A stretch of DNA of 38,235 nt. It comes from Granulosicoccus sp. (lineage in GTDB: Bacteria > Pseudomonadota > Gammaproteobacteria > Granulosicoccales > Granulosicoccaceae). The notes under the pieces are model-generated. The model was not told where the DNA came from, did no database searches, and saw nothing but the letters and a program-made list of their open reading frames with translations. Each line of letters starts with the position of its first letter. Position 1 is the first letter of the stretch. The translations under genes and the position numbers were made by a program. Where the stretch lies: assembly GCA_023301725.1 (NCBI GenBank), contig JALZUD010000036.1, positions 1 through 38,235 on the forward strand. The letters run 5' to 3'. This document shows positions 30,979 through 38,235 of the stretch, piece by piece.

Positions 30979-32346
30979 GTGAGTAAGATCTCCTACCTTT
31001 CAGACATACTGACATCGGTCTTTGCTCGTCAGACAAGCACCGATGAGCAGCTCGGTAATGGATCATTTGACGAGCTGTGCGATGCTGTTCTTTCGCATCG
31101 AGGTGAAAGCTCTGGAGGTCGGCTAGCCACTCGCTTATTGAAAAAATATGACCATGCTAGTGATTCGGAACGCCTTGAATTTTTCAAGATGCTGGCGGAT
31201 CGTTTTGATGTCAATGCAGAGCACGCGATAAGAGCCGCTCAGCGTTATGCTCAAGACCGCACTGCGGAAACATTGACCATCTTGAGTGAGAGCGTTGAGT
31301 CACGCCGACAAGAGCTGTTCAGACGCCTGAATCGGGTGCCTGGCGCAACGACTGATTTGGTCAATATGCGTGCTGACTTGTTAGCCGCTTGCAAAGCCGA
31401 CGAAGAGCTACGCAGAATCGATGTCGATTTCCAGCATTTGTTTCGATCATGGTTCAACCAAGGGTTTCTCGTGATGCGCGAGATAGACTGGAGCACGCCT
31501 GCTAATATATTGGAAAAAATCATCGCGTATGAAGCGGTACACGCAATAAGCAGCTGGCGCTCTTTGCGAAAGCGTCTAGAGCCATCAGATCGACGCTGTT
31601 TTGCTTTTTTTCATCCTGCCATGCCTGATGAGCCTTTGATTTTTGTTGAAGTGGCGTTGACGATTGATCCGCCTGATACCATCGCAAGCATACTGACCAG
31701 CGATCGAACCACTATTGCTGAGCAAGACGCAACAACAGCCGTGTTTTACTCCATCTCTAATTGTCAGAAGGGATTAGCAGGCGTATCGTTCGGTAATTTC
31801 CTGATCAAGCAGGTCGCTAGCGAACTATCCACATCTATTCCTAATCTAACCACTTTCCGCACACTATCGCCTGTTCCGGGTTTATCACGTTGGGTAAAAC
31901 AACAGCTCGCCGTCTTGCCTGAACAGGCTACTTCGCAAATAGTGGACAGTGAGGACAGTGTCGATGATGTGCCGATTCAGTGGTTAAAGCTTGCTGATAC
32001 GGTGATGTCCAGCACTGAATTTGAGTTTAACGAGGAGCAAAAATCACAGCTCCAGCAGTTGGTTGCCTGGTATCTAACACGAGCCATTGGCTCTGACAAA
32101 CAGTCGGCCGATCCAGTGGCACGATTTCATTTGGGCAATGGCGCAAGCCTTGATGCCGTTTTGCCTGGTGCAGATTTATTTGCCAAGGGTCTGGCTCAAT
32201 CGGCCGGGGTGATGGTGAGTTATTTATATGATCTGGACAAAGTCGCTGACAATCACGAAGCTTATGCCGAAGAGAGGACCATCATTGTCTCTGATAGCGT
32301 ACTCAGCGTGCTGGAAACAGACAAGCGAAAACGTAAATCTGCTTAG
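30979..32346 (+). CDS. Malonyl-CoA decarboxylase
   Basis: The enzyme converts malonyl-CoA to acetyl-CoA and CO2. This 455-residue protein follows the MCD family throughout: a helical N-terminal domain (residues 1-200), then FFHPAMPDEPLIFVEVAL and FYSISNCQKGLAGVSFGNFLIKQV, which holds the catalytic-region Ser. TLSPVPGLSRWV follows. RFHLGNGASLDAVLP places a His in the family's active-site context, and GVMVSYLYDL lies near the end. Start GTG at 30979 has AAAGGAG 10 nt upstream. With matB it forms the malonate-to-acetyl-CoA module that ends this operon. A structured 368 nt gap follows. The symbols matA or mlyCD are used for relatives; none is assigned here. Confidence 0.92.
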   Translation: MSKISYLSDILTSVFARQTSTDEQLGNGSFDELCDAVLSHRGESSGGRLATRLLKKYDHASDSERLEFFKMLADRFDVNAEHAIRAAQRYAQDRTAETLTILSESVESRRQELFRRLNRVPGATTDLVNMRADLLAACKADEELRRIDVDFQHLFRSWFNQGFLVMREIDWSTPANILEKIIAYEAVHAISSWRSLRKRLEPSDRRCFAFFHPAMPDEPLIFVEVALTIDPPDTIASILTSDRTTIAEQDATTAVFYSISNCQKGLAGVSFGNFLIKQVASELSTSIPNLTTFRTLSPVPGLSRWVKQQLAVLPEQATSQIVDSEDSVDDVPIQWLKLADTVMSSTEFEFNEEQKSQLQQLVAWYLTRAIGSDKQSADPVARFHLGNGASLDAVLPGADLFAKGLAQSAGVMVSYLYDLDKVADNHEAYAEERTIIVSDSVLSVLETDKRKRKSA

Positions 32347-32714
32347 TGTCTAGTGTTAAGGGTTTAGTTAGCGGGCTAGTGCGCGTATCTGGGGCTGTAC
32401 TGTTGTACTGCTTACTAGAGTGATTGCTAACTGGCCTTGCCTGAGGTTCAGAATTGGAGCTGGGAAATCCCTTTCCCAGCAACCCCTGAAATGTCGAGCT
32501 TGTCCCTAGGTTTGTGCGATTGGTTCGCACCTAGAAGCTGACGTGTCATCGCCTATTTACTCAGCGACTCTACCATTCTTAGCGATGGCTTACAGGGAGT
32601 AACGACGTCGCTATCAAGATCTGAAAGTGTGCTCGACCTTTATGCGGCCCTTGCCCACTTAAGGCTACTTATTATGCGAAAGCGTTAGAAAAAATGACTA
32701 TTTTGCCGTGTTTT
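32347..32714. other. Gene-free structured intergenic region between convergent genes
   Basis: Three well-formed hairpins follow one another. First, 32366-32432 has nested arms AGTTAGC/GCTAACT and CTAGT/ACTAG with an inner GTAC-TGTT-GTAC. Second, 32459-32480 is GCTGGGAAA, TCCC, TTTCCCAGC. Third, 32506-32534 has CTAG and GTGCGA pairing with TCGCAC and CTAG. A weaker AGCGAC/GTCGCT pair spans 32563-32612. None is followed by a T-run. It may be a termination zone, a small RNA or a degraded repeat element. No protein-coding frame is convincing. Confidence 0.5.
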
Positions 32715-34523
32715 TTAATTTAATAGTGCTGCATGCCGGCGCGCCCGAGCAATAGCCTTACCTGGGCTTGGTGCCTTTGTAATAGCGACAAGCTCATATC
32801 CGCGATCTTCGAGCTTCTCCGCGCGCCAGCGGTTGCCATAACGAAATGGCAGGTACACCAATCCAATAAACGCTATGAGAGCGAAGCCAATTGTGCAGGC
32901 TTGAATCAGGGGCGTAACTTCTGCACCGGCGTCCATCCAGGCTAGACCAGCCAAGGCTAAACCGCCCAAGCTGATGACCCAAAGCGTTGCATATACCAGT
33001 GCCGTTCCAAACAAGTGCCTATAGACCAGGTATGGGAAAGTGAGAAACAGTGCATTCCACGATACGCCTGACTTTACTGCTTGTGCTTTGACATCGCGCC
33101 GGTAGACTTCGTAATCACGTCCTTTGCGTCCAGAGGTGAGGTCTAGCGGTAGCTCCAGTTCTGTGCTCGTGACTGGGTTGCTCGGCGCATCGTTTTGACC
33201 GTATTCTCTGGTTACAGGCTCTGACAAATCAGGCGTTGAAGCAATGCCTGCGGCAGCTACAGCTGCGACAGCTGCAGTGGCACCCGTGCCAACAACGCTG
33301 ATGGTTTTATCTGGCTGGTTCTCGGCGTTGTCGTGCTCTTGTACTGCGGATTCTTCGGTGGCAAAGTCATCGCTTTCATCATTCGCGTCCAAAAACGATG
33401 AATTGATTACAGCTGTTTCGGGCTCTTCAAACACGCGAGCCTGTTCTTCAAGATTTTGCTTCATGCTGGCTAATTCACTATCGGGTGCATGGAAGCCCAG
33501 CTCATCAGCCTGACGATTTAGCTCATCAGAGAATGGATCATCCTCGATCACCACGGGATCTTGATCATGTTCCACTACTGCCGCACTTTTTATTGACGGT
33601 CGCTGTGTGACGTCGTCATTGTCGAGCCAGCTCATGTCTTCGGCTTCTACTGAGTCTGCGAAAGCACTGGTGTCTTCTGGTGACTGCTGAGCATTCGCCA
33701 GCATGTCGTCCAGCTCATCGCTGTGCTCATCAAATACCTGAACGTTGGACTGGGTCAGATCACCAGATTGTGTCAGTTCGTTAGATTGTGTGAAATCACT
33801 AATTTGAGTCTGATCGGCAGCTTGCTCCTCGTCGTCGTTGTCGTAATCAGCCGAGTAGTCATCTGGAGCGGTTTGCGCGTTGGCCAAAGCTAAGCCAGCA
33901 GGAGTAAGAGCATCGATAGGCTGTCTTACATCAGAACTATCTTTGTCAGGATTATCGTTGTTATGACTATCGTTAACAGGTTCTTGATTTTCTTTTGCTA
34001 CCTCTTGAAGCGCTACAGCGACATCATCATCGCTTACAACAGAGGTTCCTTCGTAAGTGTCGTCAAAGTCTTTGTGGCTATCTGGGACATAGTCTTCCAT
34101 GAGGGTCGCGTCTGGATCGGGGTCCGCGCTTCCAAACTGATCCATGCTCAGAAGATCTTCTTTGGCAGCGCTGTTGTCTACTCCTGACGGAGCTGAGACT
34201 GATCGAGGTGCATCTGCCGTGTCTGACTGCCTAGACAGTGAGAATTCATTCGGATTGTCATCGGGGATTGCTTCAACGAGAGTTGGGTCGATGGGTTCTA
34301 GTGCAAGAGTGACATCAGCTTCCAGCTCCTCGTACGACGGAGTGATGGATTCTTTGATCTTTGCTTCGGCCAAAAGCTCTTCCACACGCAAATTGGTGTA
34401 GAGAAATCTCGCCTCATCATGATCATCACTGGCGAGCGCACAGGCTCGAGCCCAGAGGGCCGAGCGGCGTCGATCTGAATTAAGTTCGTCTGCTGCCTGT
34501 TGGTAGAGGTCTTCGTCTATCAT
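32715..34523 (-). CDS. Large acidic protein with C-terminal DUF2628-like membrane domain
   Basis: This 602-residue protein has an N-terminal helical segment (residues 1-52: LYQQAADELNSDRRRSALWARA). About 390 strongly acidic, low-complexity and probably disordered residues follow, including short repeats of the form DLTQS and an Ala-rich run (TAAVAAVAAAGIAS). The C-terminal part (about 475-575) has SWNALFLTFPYLVYRHLF and two or three membrane helices, then GNRWRAEKLEDRGYELV. This fits the DUF2628 family of small membrane proteins. The segment between is poorly conserved in type and gives no clue to function. ATG at 34523. It is transcribed alone, converging on the decarboxylase and about 150 nt from hspQ. 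Function is unknown. Confidence 0.75.
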   Translation of the reverse strand: MIDEDLYQQAADELNSDRRRSALWARACALASDDHDEARFLYTNLRVEELLAEAKIKESITPSYEELEADVTLALEPIDPTLVEAIPDDNPNEFSLSRQSDTADAPRSVSAPSGVDNSAAKEDLLSMDQFGSADPDPDATLMEDYVPDSHKDFDDTYEGTSVVSDDDVAVALQEVAKENQEPVNDSHNNDNPDKDSSDVRQPIDALTPAGLALANAQTAPDDYSADYDNDDEEQAADQTQISDFTQSNELTQSGDLTQSNVQVFDEHSDELDDMLANAQQSPEDTSAFADSVEAEDMSWLDNDDVTQRPSIKSAAVVEHDQDPVVIEDDPFSDELNRQADELGFHAPDSELASMKQNLEEQARVFEEPETAVINSSFLDANDESDDFATEESAVQEHDNAENQPDKTISVVGTGATAAVAAVAAAGIASTPDLSEPVTREYGQNDAPSNPVTSTELELPLDLTSGRKGRDYEVYRRDVKAQAVKSGVSWNALFLTFPYLVYRHLFGTALVYATLWVISLGGLALAGLAWMDAGAEVTPLIQACTIGFALIAFIGLVYLPFRYGNRWRAEKLEDRGYELVAITKAPSPGKAIARARRHAALLN

Positions 34524-34680
34524 TTTCGTCAGTATTTCTCATCGAAGTAGACGCGCCCGTCTTGGCACATGCTGCGTCTTTGGTGCCGGTGTATTGTCGG
34601 CTGTTGCGTCTTAAATCTCAAGCGTGCATTGAGTTTTATTACCTGTGTATTGAATCTGAGCCATCGGGGCGCAGCGTTAT

Positions 34681-35007
34681 TTAGTGCATTTGTACATTCA
34701 ATGGTTGGTATTCGCCGGATGAACGGCGCTTGAATTCGATCGCCACACTGGGGTGGCGCACGGGTGCCTGATTCTCATCTACCAACAGATTTTGTTCTGA
34801 AACGTACGCTTCGTAGACAGATTCCTCATTTTCCGCGTATAGGTGGTAGAACGGCTGATTTTTGCTCGGCCTGATGTTTTCCGGAATGGCCTTGTACCAT
34901 TCTTCGGAATTATCGAATTCGGGGTCGACATCGTATATAACCCCGCGAAATGGATACACACGGTGCCTCACGACTTGCCCGATACTAAATTTGGCCGCTT
35001 TTCTCAT
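34681..35007 (-). CDS. hspQ: Heat shock protein HspQ (YccV-type DNA-binding domain)
   Basis: This 108-residue cytosolic protein starts AKFSIGQVVRHRVYPFRGVIYDVDPEF and continues with NQPFYHLYAENEESVYEAYVSEQNLL. This is the hallmark pattern of HspQ, a hemimethylated-DNA-binding YccV-domain protein that in enterobacteria modulates Lon protease and DnaA stability. Length matches E. coli HspQ (about 105). ATG at 35007 follows a GGGA box. It diverges from the Gfo/Idh/MocA gene with only 71 nt between starts, so the promoters must overlap. No heat-shock sigma-32 consensus could be assigned with confidence. Confidence 0.9.
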   Translation of the reverse strand: MRKAAKFSIGQVVRHRVYPFRGVIYDVDPEFDNSEEWYKAIPENIRPSKNQPFYHLYAENEESVYEAYVSEQNLLVDENQAPVRHPSVAIEFKRRSSGEYQPLNVQMH

Positions 35008-35078
35008 TAGTCCCAGTGTACCTGCATCGAAGCCAATTGCCGTCGATATTACAGGCCGATACGCAGTAAACTTCGCGG

Positions 35079-36203
35079 ATGACTAAAACTTCTTCTGTAG
35101 CACTTCAATACGCCATCGTTGGCACCGGCATGATGGGGCACGAACACCTACGTAATCTTGCCCTTGTAAGCGCTCTTGAGCAGATAGCCATTGAGGTGGT
35201 TGCACTGGTTGACCCTAATCCTGAGATGCTTGAATCGGCAACCGTTTTGGCTCGTGAGCTGGGTTATGAGGCTGTTAAAGGCTATCGGGACCTTGACGAA
35301 TTGCCCACCGAGTCGATCGATGCGTTTGTGATCGTTTCGCCCAATTTCACCCATCACGACATCATCACAAAGCTGTTGCCTCACGGCAAAGCTATTCTGG
35401 CTGAAAAACCGGTGTGTACCAGTGTTGCCCAATGTGATGATTTACAACAGCGCTTGCACGGCTACAGCGCACCTTTCTGGGTCGCCATGGAATACCGTTA
35501 CATGCCGCCCACTGCACTTTTCCTCGAGCGTCTTAAAGAGGAGCAAATTGGCACTCTGAGAATGTTAAGTATCAAGGAACATCGTTATCCGTTCCTTGAA
35601 AAAGTGGAAAATTGGAATCGCTTTTCTGAAAACACGGGCGGGACGTTGGTGGAAAAATGCTGCCACCATTTTGATCTTATGCGCCTTATCACAGGGTGCG
35701 AACCTGTGAGTATTTTTGCCAGCGGCGCCATGGACGTAAATCATATTAATGAAACCTACGATGGTAAAACCCCGGATATCATCGACAATGCCATGGTTAT
35801 TGTTAATTTCGAAAATGGTGTGCGGGCTTCGTTGGATTTATGTATGTTCGCCGATGGTGCTGAACCTCAAGAGCAGCTGTGTGCTATTGGTGAAAAAGGC
35901 GCACTAGACGCCTATATCCCGGGGCCCGACAGATTCTGGCCTAATGCCACTGAGCGCTGCGCCAAGCTAGTCTTTAGTCCACGTGACCAGTCGAGCCCCG
36001 TGGTTGACGAGGTGCAGGTCGATGAGGCTTTAGCGGCGGCTGGCGATCATCACGGATCAACCTATTATCAACACGTAAAATTTGCGCAAGCGGTGCTAAG
36101 CGGCGCGCCGGTGGAAGTATCTGCCCTTGATGGAATTAAAGCGGTGCGGATGGGGGTTGCGGCGCAAGAGTCCATACGCACCGGCGAGGCGATAAAGTTA
36201 TGA
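35079..36203 (+). CDS. Gfo/Idh/MocA-family NAD(P)-dependent sugar oxidoreductase
   Basis: This 374-residue protein has an N-terminal Rossmann fold (YAIVGTGMMGHEHLRNL), the family EKP motif (ILAEKPVCT, about residues 106-114) and a C-terminal domain with EYRYMPP and GGTLVEKCCHHFDLMRLI. The latter holds the conserved catalytic His/Asp region. Relatives oxidise or reduce sugars, inositols or aminosugars, and specificity cannot be read from motifs. ATG at 35079 has no strong ribosome-binding site. An aldo/keto reductase follows 81 nt downstream on the same strand; the pair suggests a polyol/sugar redox step. A link with the xylulokinase locus 28 kb away is only a hypothesis. Confidence 0.85.
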   Translation: MTKTSSVALQYAIVGTGMMGHEHLRNLALVSALEQIAIEVVALVDPNPEMLESATVLARELGYEAVKGYRDLDELPTESIDAFVIVSPNFTHHDIITKLLPHGKAILAEKPVCTSVAQCDDLQQRLHGYSAPFWVAMEYRYMPPTALFLERLKEEQIGTLRMLSIKEHRYPFLEKVENWNRFSENTGGTLVEKCCHHFDLMRLITGCEPVSIFASGAMDVNHINETYDGKTPDIIDNAMVIVNFENGVRASLDLCMFADGAEPQEQLCAIGEKGALDAYIPGPDRFWPNATERCAKLVFSPRDQSSPVVDEVQVDEALAAAGDHHGSTYYQHVKFAQAVLSGAPVEVSALDGIKAVRMGVAAQESIRTGEAIKL

Positions 36204-36284
36204 ATAATTGGCCGCAATTTACCGGTATATTCATGATGACGCTTACGATTTTTTTACCACACAACCACTGGAGTTAAATCAACA

Positions 36285-37268
36285 ATGAGTATCCCTACCT
36301 TGCGCGTTGGCGCGACCGGACAGATGCCTGTCATTGGTCTGGGCCTGTGGAAAATCGATAAATCTGTGGTTGCTGATGTCGTTGTAGAAGCTATCCGATG
36401 CGGATACAGACATCTGGACAGTGCTTGCGACTACGGCAATGAAAAAGAGGTGGGTGTTGGGATTGCGCGCGCAATTGATGAGGGTTTGTGCACAAGAGAA
36501 GACCTGTGGGTGACCTCCAAGCTGTGGAATACTTATCATCGCGAAGAGCACGTCATTATGGCTATGGACCAGACGCTGCATGATCTTGGCCTGGATTATC
36601 TTGATCTTTATATGGTGCATTTTCCTATTGCGTTGGAGTTTGTACCGTTTGAAACTCGTTACCCGCCAGAGTGGGTATTTGATCCCGCTGATGACCTACC
36701 CATGATGAAGCCTGCCGCTGTGCCATTGCAGGAAACCTGGGGCGCAATGGAGTCACTGGTTGATAGTGGTTTGGCTAGGCACATTGGTGTTTGTAATTAC
36801 ACTATAGGTCTTATGCGCGACACGCTGAGTTATGCGCGTATCGCCCCTGCGGTGCTGCAGGTCGAATCGCACCCGTATCTGACACAAGAAACGCTAATGC
36901 GTTTTTGCCGCGAGCAAGACATAGCGGTAACCTCGTTCTCCCCACTAGGTGCGTTGTCGTATCTTGAACTGGAAATGGCAAACTCTGGTGAGTCGGTTCT
37001 GGAGCAAGACGTGGTCAAAGCGATTGCCAAGCGCGTTGGCAAGACAGCCGCTCAAGTTGTGCTGCGTTGGGGAGTACAGAGAGGCAATGCCATCATCCCT
37101 AAGACGATAAAACCTGAGCGTTTGGCTGAGAATAGTGCGTTGTTTGACTTTGAGCTAAGCGCAGTTGATATGCAACAAATCGGCGCCTTGAATCTCAACA
37201 AGCGGTTTAATGATCCGGGCGTTTTTACCGAGGGTGCCTTCAATACGTTTTTCCCGATTTACGAGTAG
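36285..37268 (+). CDS. Aldo/keto reductase resembling yeast D-xylose reductase (AKR2B-like)
   Basis: This 327-residue NAD(P)H-dependent reductase has the catalytic tetrad D45, Y50, K79 and H112. The match with fungal xylose reductases goes beyond the general fold: HFPIALEFVPFETRYPPEW, VLQVESHPYLTQE, FSPLGALSYLEL, QVVLRWGVQRGNAIIPK and the closing LNKRFNDPG. In the 2'-phosphate-binding loop K273 and R279 are kept, but the usual Ser-Asn is Thr274-Ile275, which may change NADPH/NADH preference. GGAG lies 11 nt upstream of ATG at 36285. A GTAGACA-N9-TGTCTAC hairpin (37265-37287) overlaps the stop codon. The substrate is probably an aldose or other aldehyde; xylose is possible given xylFHG and xylB in the window. 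Confidence 0.87.
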   Translation: MSIPTLRVGATGQMPVIGLGLWKIDKSVVADVVVEAIRCGYRHLDSACDYGNEKEVGVGIARAIDEGLCTREDLWVTSKLWNTYHREEHVIMAMDQTLHDLGLDYLDLYMVHFPIALEFVPFETRYPPEWVFDPADDLPMMKPAAVPLQETWGAMESLVDSGLARHIGVCNYTIGLMRDTLSYARIAPAVLQVESHPYLTQETLMRFCREQDIAVTSFSPLGALSYLELEMANSGESVLEQDVVKAIAKRVGKTAAQVVLRWGVQRGNAIIPKTIKPERLAENSALFDFELSAVDMQQIGALNLNKRFNDPGVFTEGAFNTFFPIYE

Positions 37269-37353
37269 ACAAGGTTGGTATGTCTACACATCGTCGAAGA
37301 GTCTGCACATCTGGTAGTCTCAACCTAGTTAACCCAAACGCGAATCCATCACT

Positions 37354-38235
37354 ATGATCTCAGTCAATCGTCTCCGTCCTATTCCTGTCGTCACTTGCGT
37401 CGGCTTAGCCGTGGCACTTGGTTGTGCAAATGTACAAGCAGCAGATTCTGTCACTATTTTGCATACCAACGACTTTCACTCCAAGGTTGAGCCCATTACC
37501 AAGTACGACAGTCCTTGTAATGCTGAAGACAACGCGGCAGGTGAGTGTTTTGGTGGCTATGCACGACTGGTTACAGCGGTTGAAGAGGCGCGTTCGCGAA
37601 ATCCCGATGCCTTACTCTTTGATGGTGGGGACCAATTCCAAGGGTCGTTGTTTTACACCTATTACAAAGGAGCCGTAGCTGCAGAGATCATGAACAAGCT
37701 TGGCTACGATGGCATGACAGTGGGCAACCATGAATTTGATGATGGCCCGGTTGTGTTGCGAGGATTTATCGATGCGGTTGACTTTCCTGTAGTCATGTCA
37801 AACGCTGATGTGTCGGACGAACCTGCGCTTGCCAACAAAATTATGAAGTCTACTGTGATTGAAAAGGCTGGCGAGAAGTACGGCATTATCGGTCTGACTC
37901 CTGAAGACACGGTCGACTTAGCAAGCCCGGGCCCGGGAGTCTTTTTTTCCGATCCAGTCGCGGCTGTGCAGGGCGAAGTGGATGCACTCACCGAACAGGG
38001 TATTAATCGAATCATTGTGCTTTCACATTCCGGTTACGAAGTAGATCAGCGAGTGGCTGCTGGAACAACCGGCGTTGATGTCATTGTGGGTGGGCATTCC
38101 AATACGTTCCTTTCCAATACTGACGAGAATGCTCGCGGCCCTTACCCAACAATGGTCGCTGATACAGCCATTGTTCAGGCCTATGCCTATGGTAAGTACG
38201 TTGGTGAATTAAATGTCACGTTTAATGATGCAGGC
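37354..38235 (+). CDS. Periplasmic 5'-nucleotidase/UshA-type metallophosphoesterase (truncated by window end)
   Basis: The open frame from ATG at 37354 runs 294 codons to the last base of the window without a stop. A signal peptide (ending ANVQA) is followed by the dinuclear metal-centre motifs of the UshA/NadN family: ILHTNDFHSK, LLFDGGDQFQGS, VGNHEFDDG, LSHSGYEVD and VGGHSNT. Only the N-terminal catalytic domain is visible; the C-terminal nucleotide-binding domain should lie beyond the edge. It hydrolyses nucleotides or related phosphate esters outside the cytoplasm. The Cys-containing insertion YDSPCNAEDNAAGECFGGY after the first motif resembles NadN-type enzymes. It starts 85 nt after the aldo/keto reductase and may be separately transcribed. 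Confidence 0.9.
   Translation, partial: MISVNRLRPIPVVTCVGLAVALGCANVQAADSVTILHTNDFHSKVEPITKYDSPCNAEDNAAGECFGGYARLVTAVEEARSRNPDALLFDGGDQFQGSLFYTYYKGAVAAEIMNKLGYDGMTVGNHEFDDGPVVLRGFIDAVDFPVVMSNADVSDEPALANKIMKSTVIEKAGEKYGIIGLTPEDTVDLASPGPGVFFSDPVAAVQGEVDALTEQGINRIIVLSHSGYEVDQRVAAGTTGVDVIVGGHSNTFLSNTDENARGPYPTMVADTAIVQAYAYGKYVGELNVTFNDAG

Noticed and set aside
32366..32432. Possible integron attC site (GTTAGC and GCTAAC arms)
   Set aside because: The arms are in the inside-out order. attC sites need RYYYAAC on the left and GTTRRRY on the right, and no integron cassette or integrase is nearby.
32303..32530. 75-codon minus-strand frame at the end of the decarboxylase gene
   Set aside because: It is antisense to conserved decarboxylase codons and runs through the hairpin-rich gap. 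It has no recognisable motif or start signal.

Overview
The window looks like chromosomal DNA from a free-living, probably marine, Gammaproteobacterium. This is judged from the gene families: HspQ, a long-form GAPDH, YeeE/YedE-type proteins, XylFHG and MatB/malonyl-CoA decarboxylase. Base composition is roughly balanced and coding density is high. No rRNA, tRNA, transposase, integrase or CRISPR array was found, so nothing marks it as a mobile island. Genus is not assigned.

Layout. (1) 65-914, minus: a split YeeE/YedE sulfur-compound permease. (2) 1078-5176, minus: two paralogous lipoproteins and an amino-acid-type periplasmic binding protein joined by two successive ATGA stop/start overlaps, followed by an SDR dehydrogenase. 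(3) 5610-6113, plus: a secreted thioredoxin-like protein. (4) 6126-15695: a pentose (xylose-type) region. A minus-strand unit holds a ROK repressor, a di-heme cytochrome, an FG-GAP/UnbV protein and a xylulokinase. It diverges from xylF-xylH-xylG, and a strong terminator-like hairpin lies between xylF and xylH. (5) 15878-20714: a DUF4159 protein, a long-form GAPDH, a small secreted protein and a CBM9-like lipoprotein. (6) 21084-24010: a membrane-anchored Ser/Thr kinase overlapping a secreted beta-rich partner. (7) 24111-32346: a divergent transport and catabolism cluster. Minus strand: binding protein and aminotransferase. Plus strand: ABC ATPase, permease, FAD-linked 2-hydroxyacid dehydrogenase, malonyl-CoA synthetase and malonyl-CoA decarboxylase. 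(8) 32347-38235: a structured intergenic region, a DUF2628-like membrane protein, HspQ, a Gfo/Idh/MocA oxidoreductase, an aldo/keto reductase resembling yeast xylose reductase, and the 5' part of a UshA-type 5'-nucleotidase.

How the genes may work together. XylFHG would import a pentose, XylB phosphorylate the pentulose, and the ROK protein control both arms from the 12113-12266 promoter region. No xylose isomerase is present. A reductase/dehydrogenase route using the aldo/keto reductase at 36285 is possible but unproven. The 24-32 kb cluster reads as uptake of a small organic acid or amino acid, oxidation or transamination, then activation and decarboxylation through malonyl-CoA to acetyl-CoA.

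Most unusual points: the coupled lipoprotein/lipoprotein/binding-protein operon; the periplasmic di-heme and beta-propeller pair inside a sugar operon; the malonate-linked ABC cluster whose binding protein has lost the usual amino-group-binding Asp; and a 16-18 bp tandem repeat filling the ATPase-permease gap.
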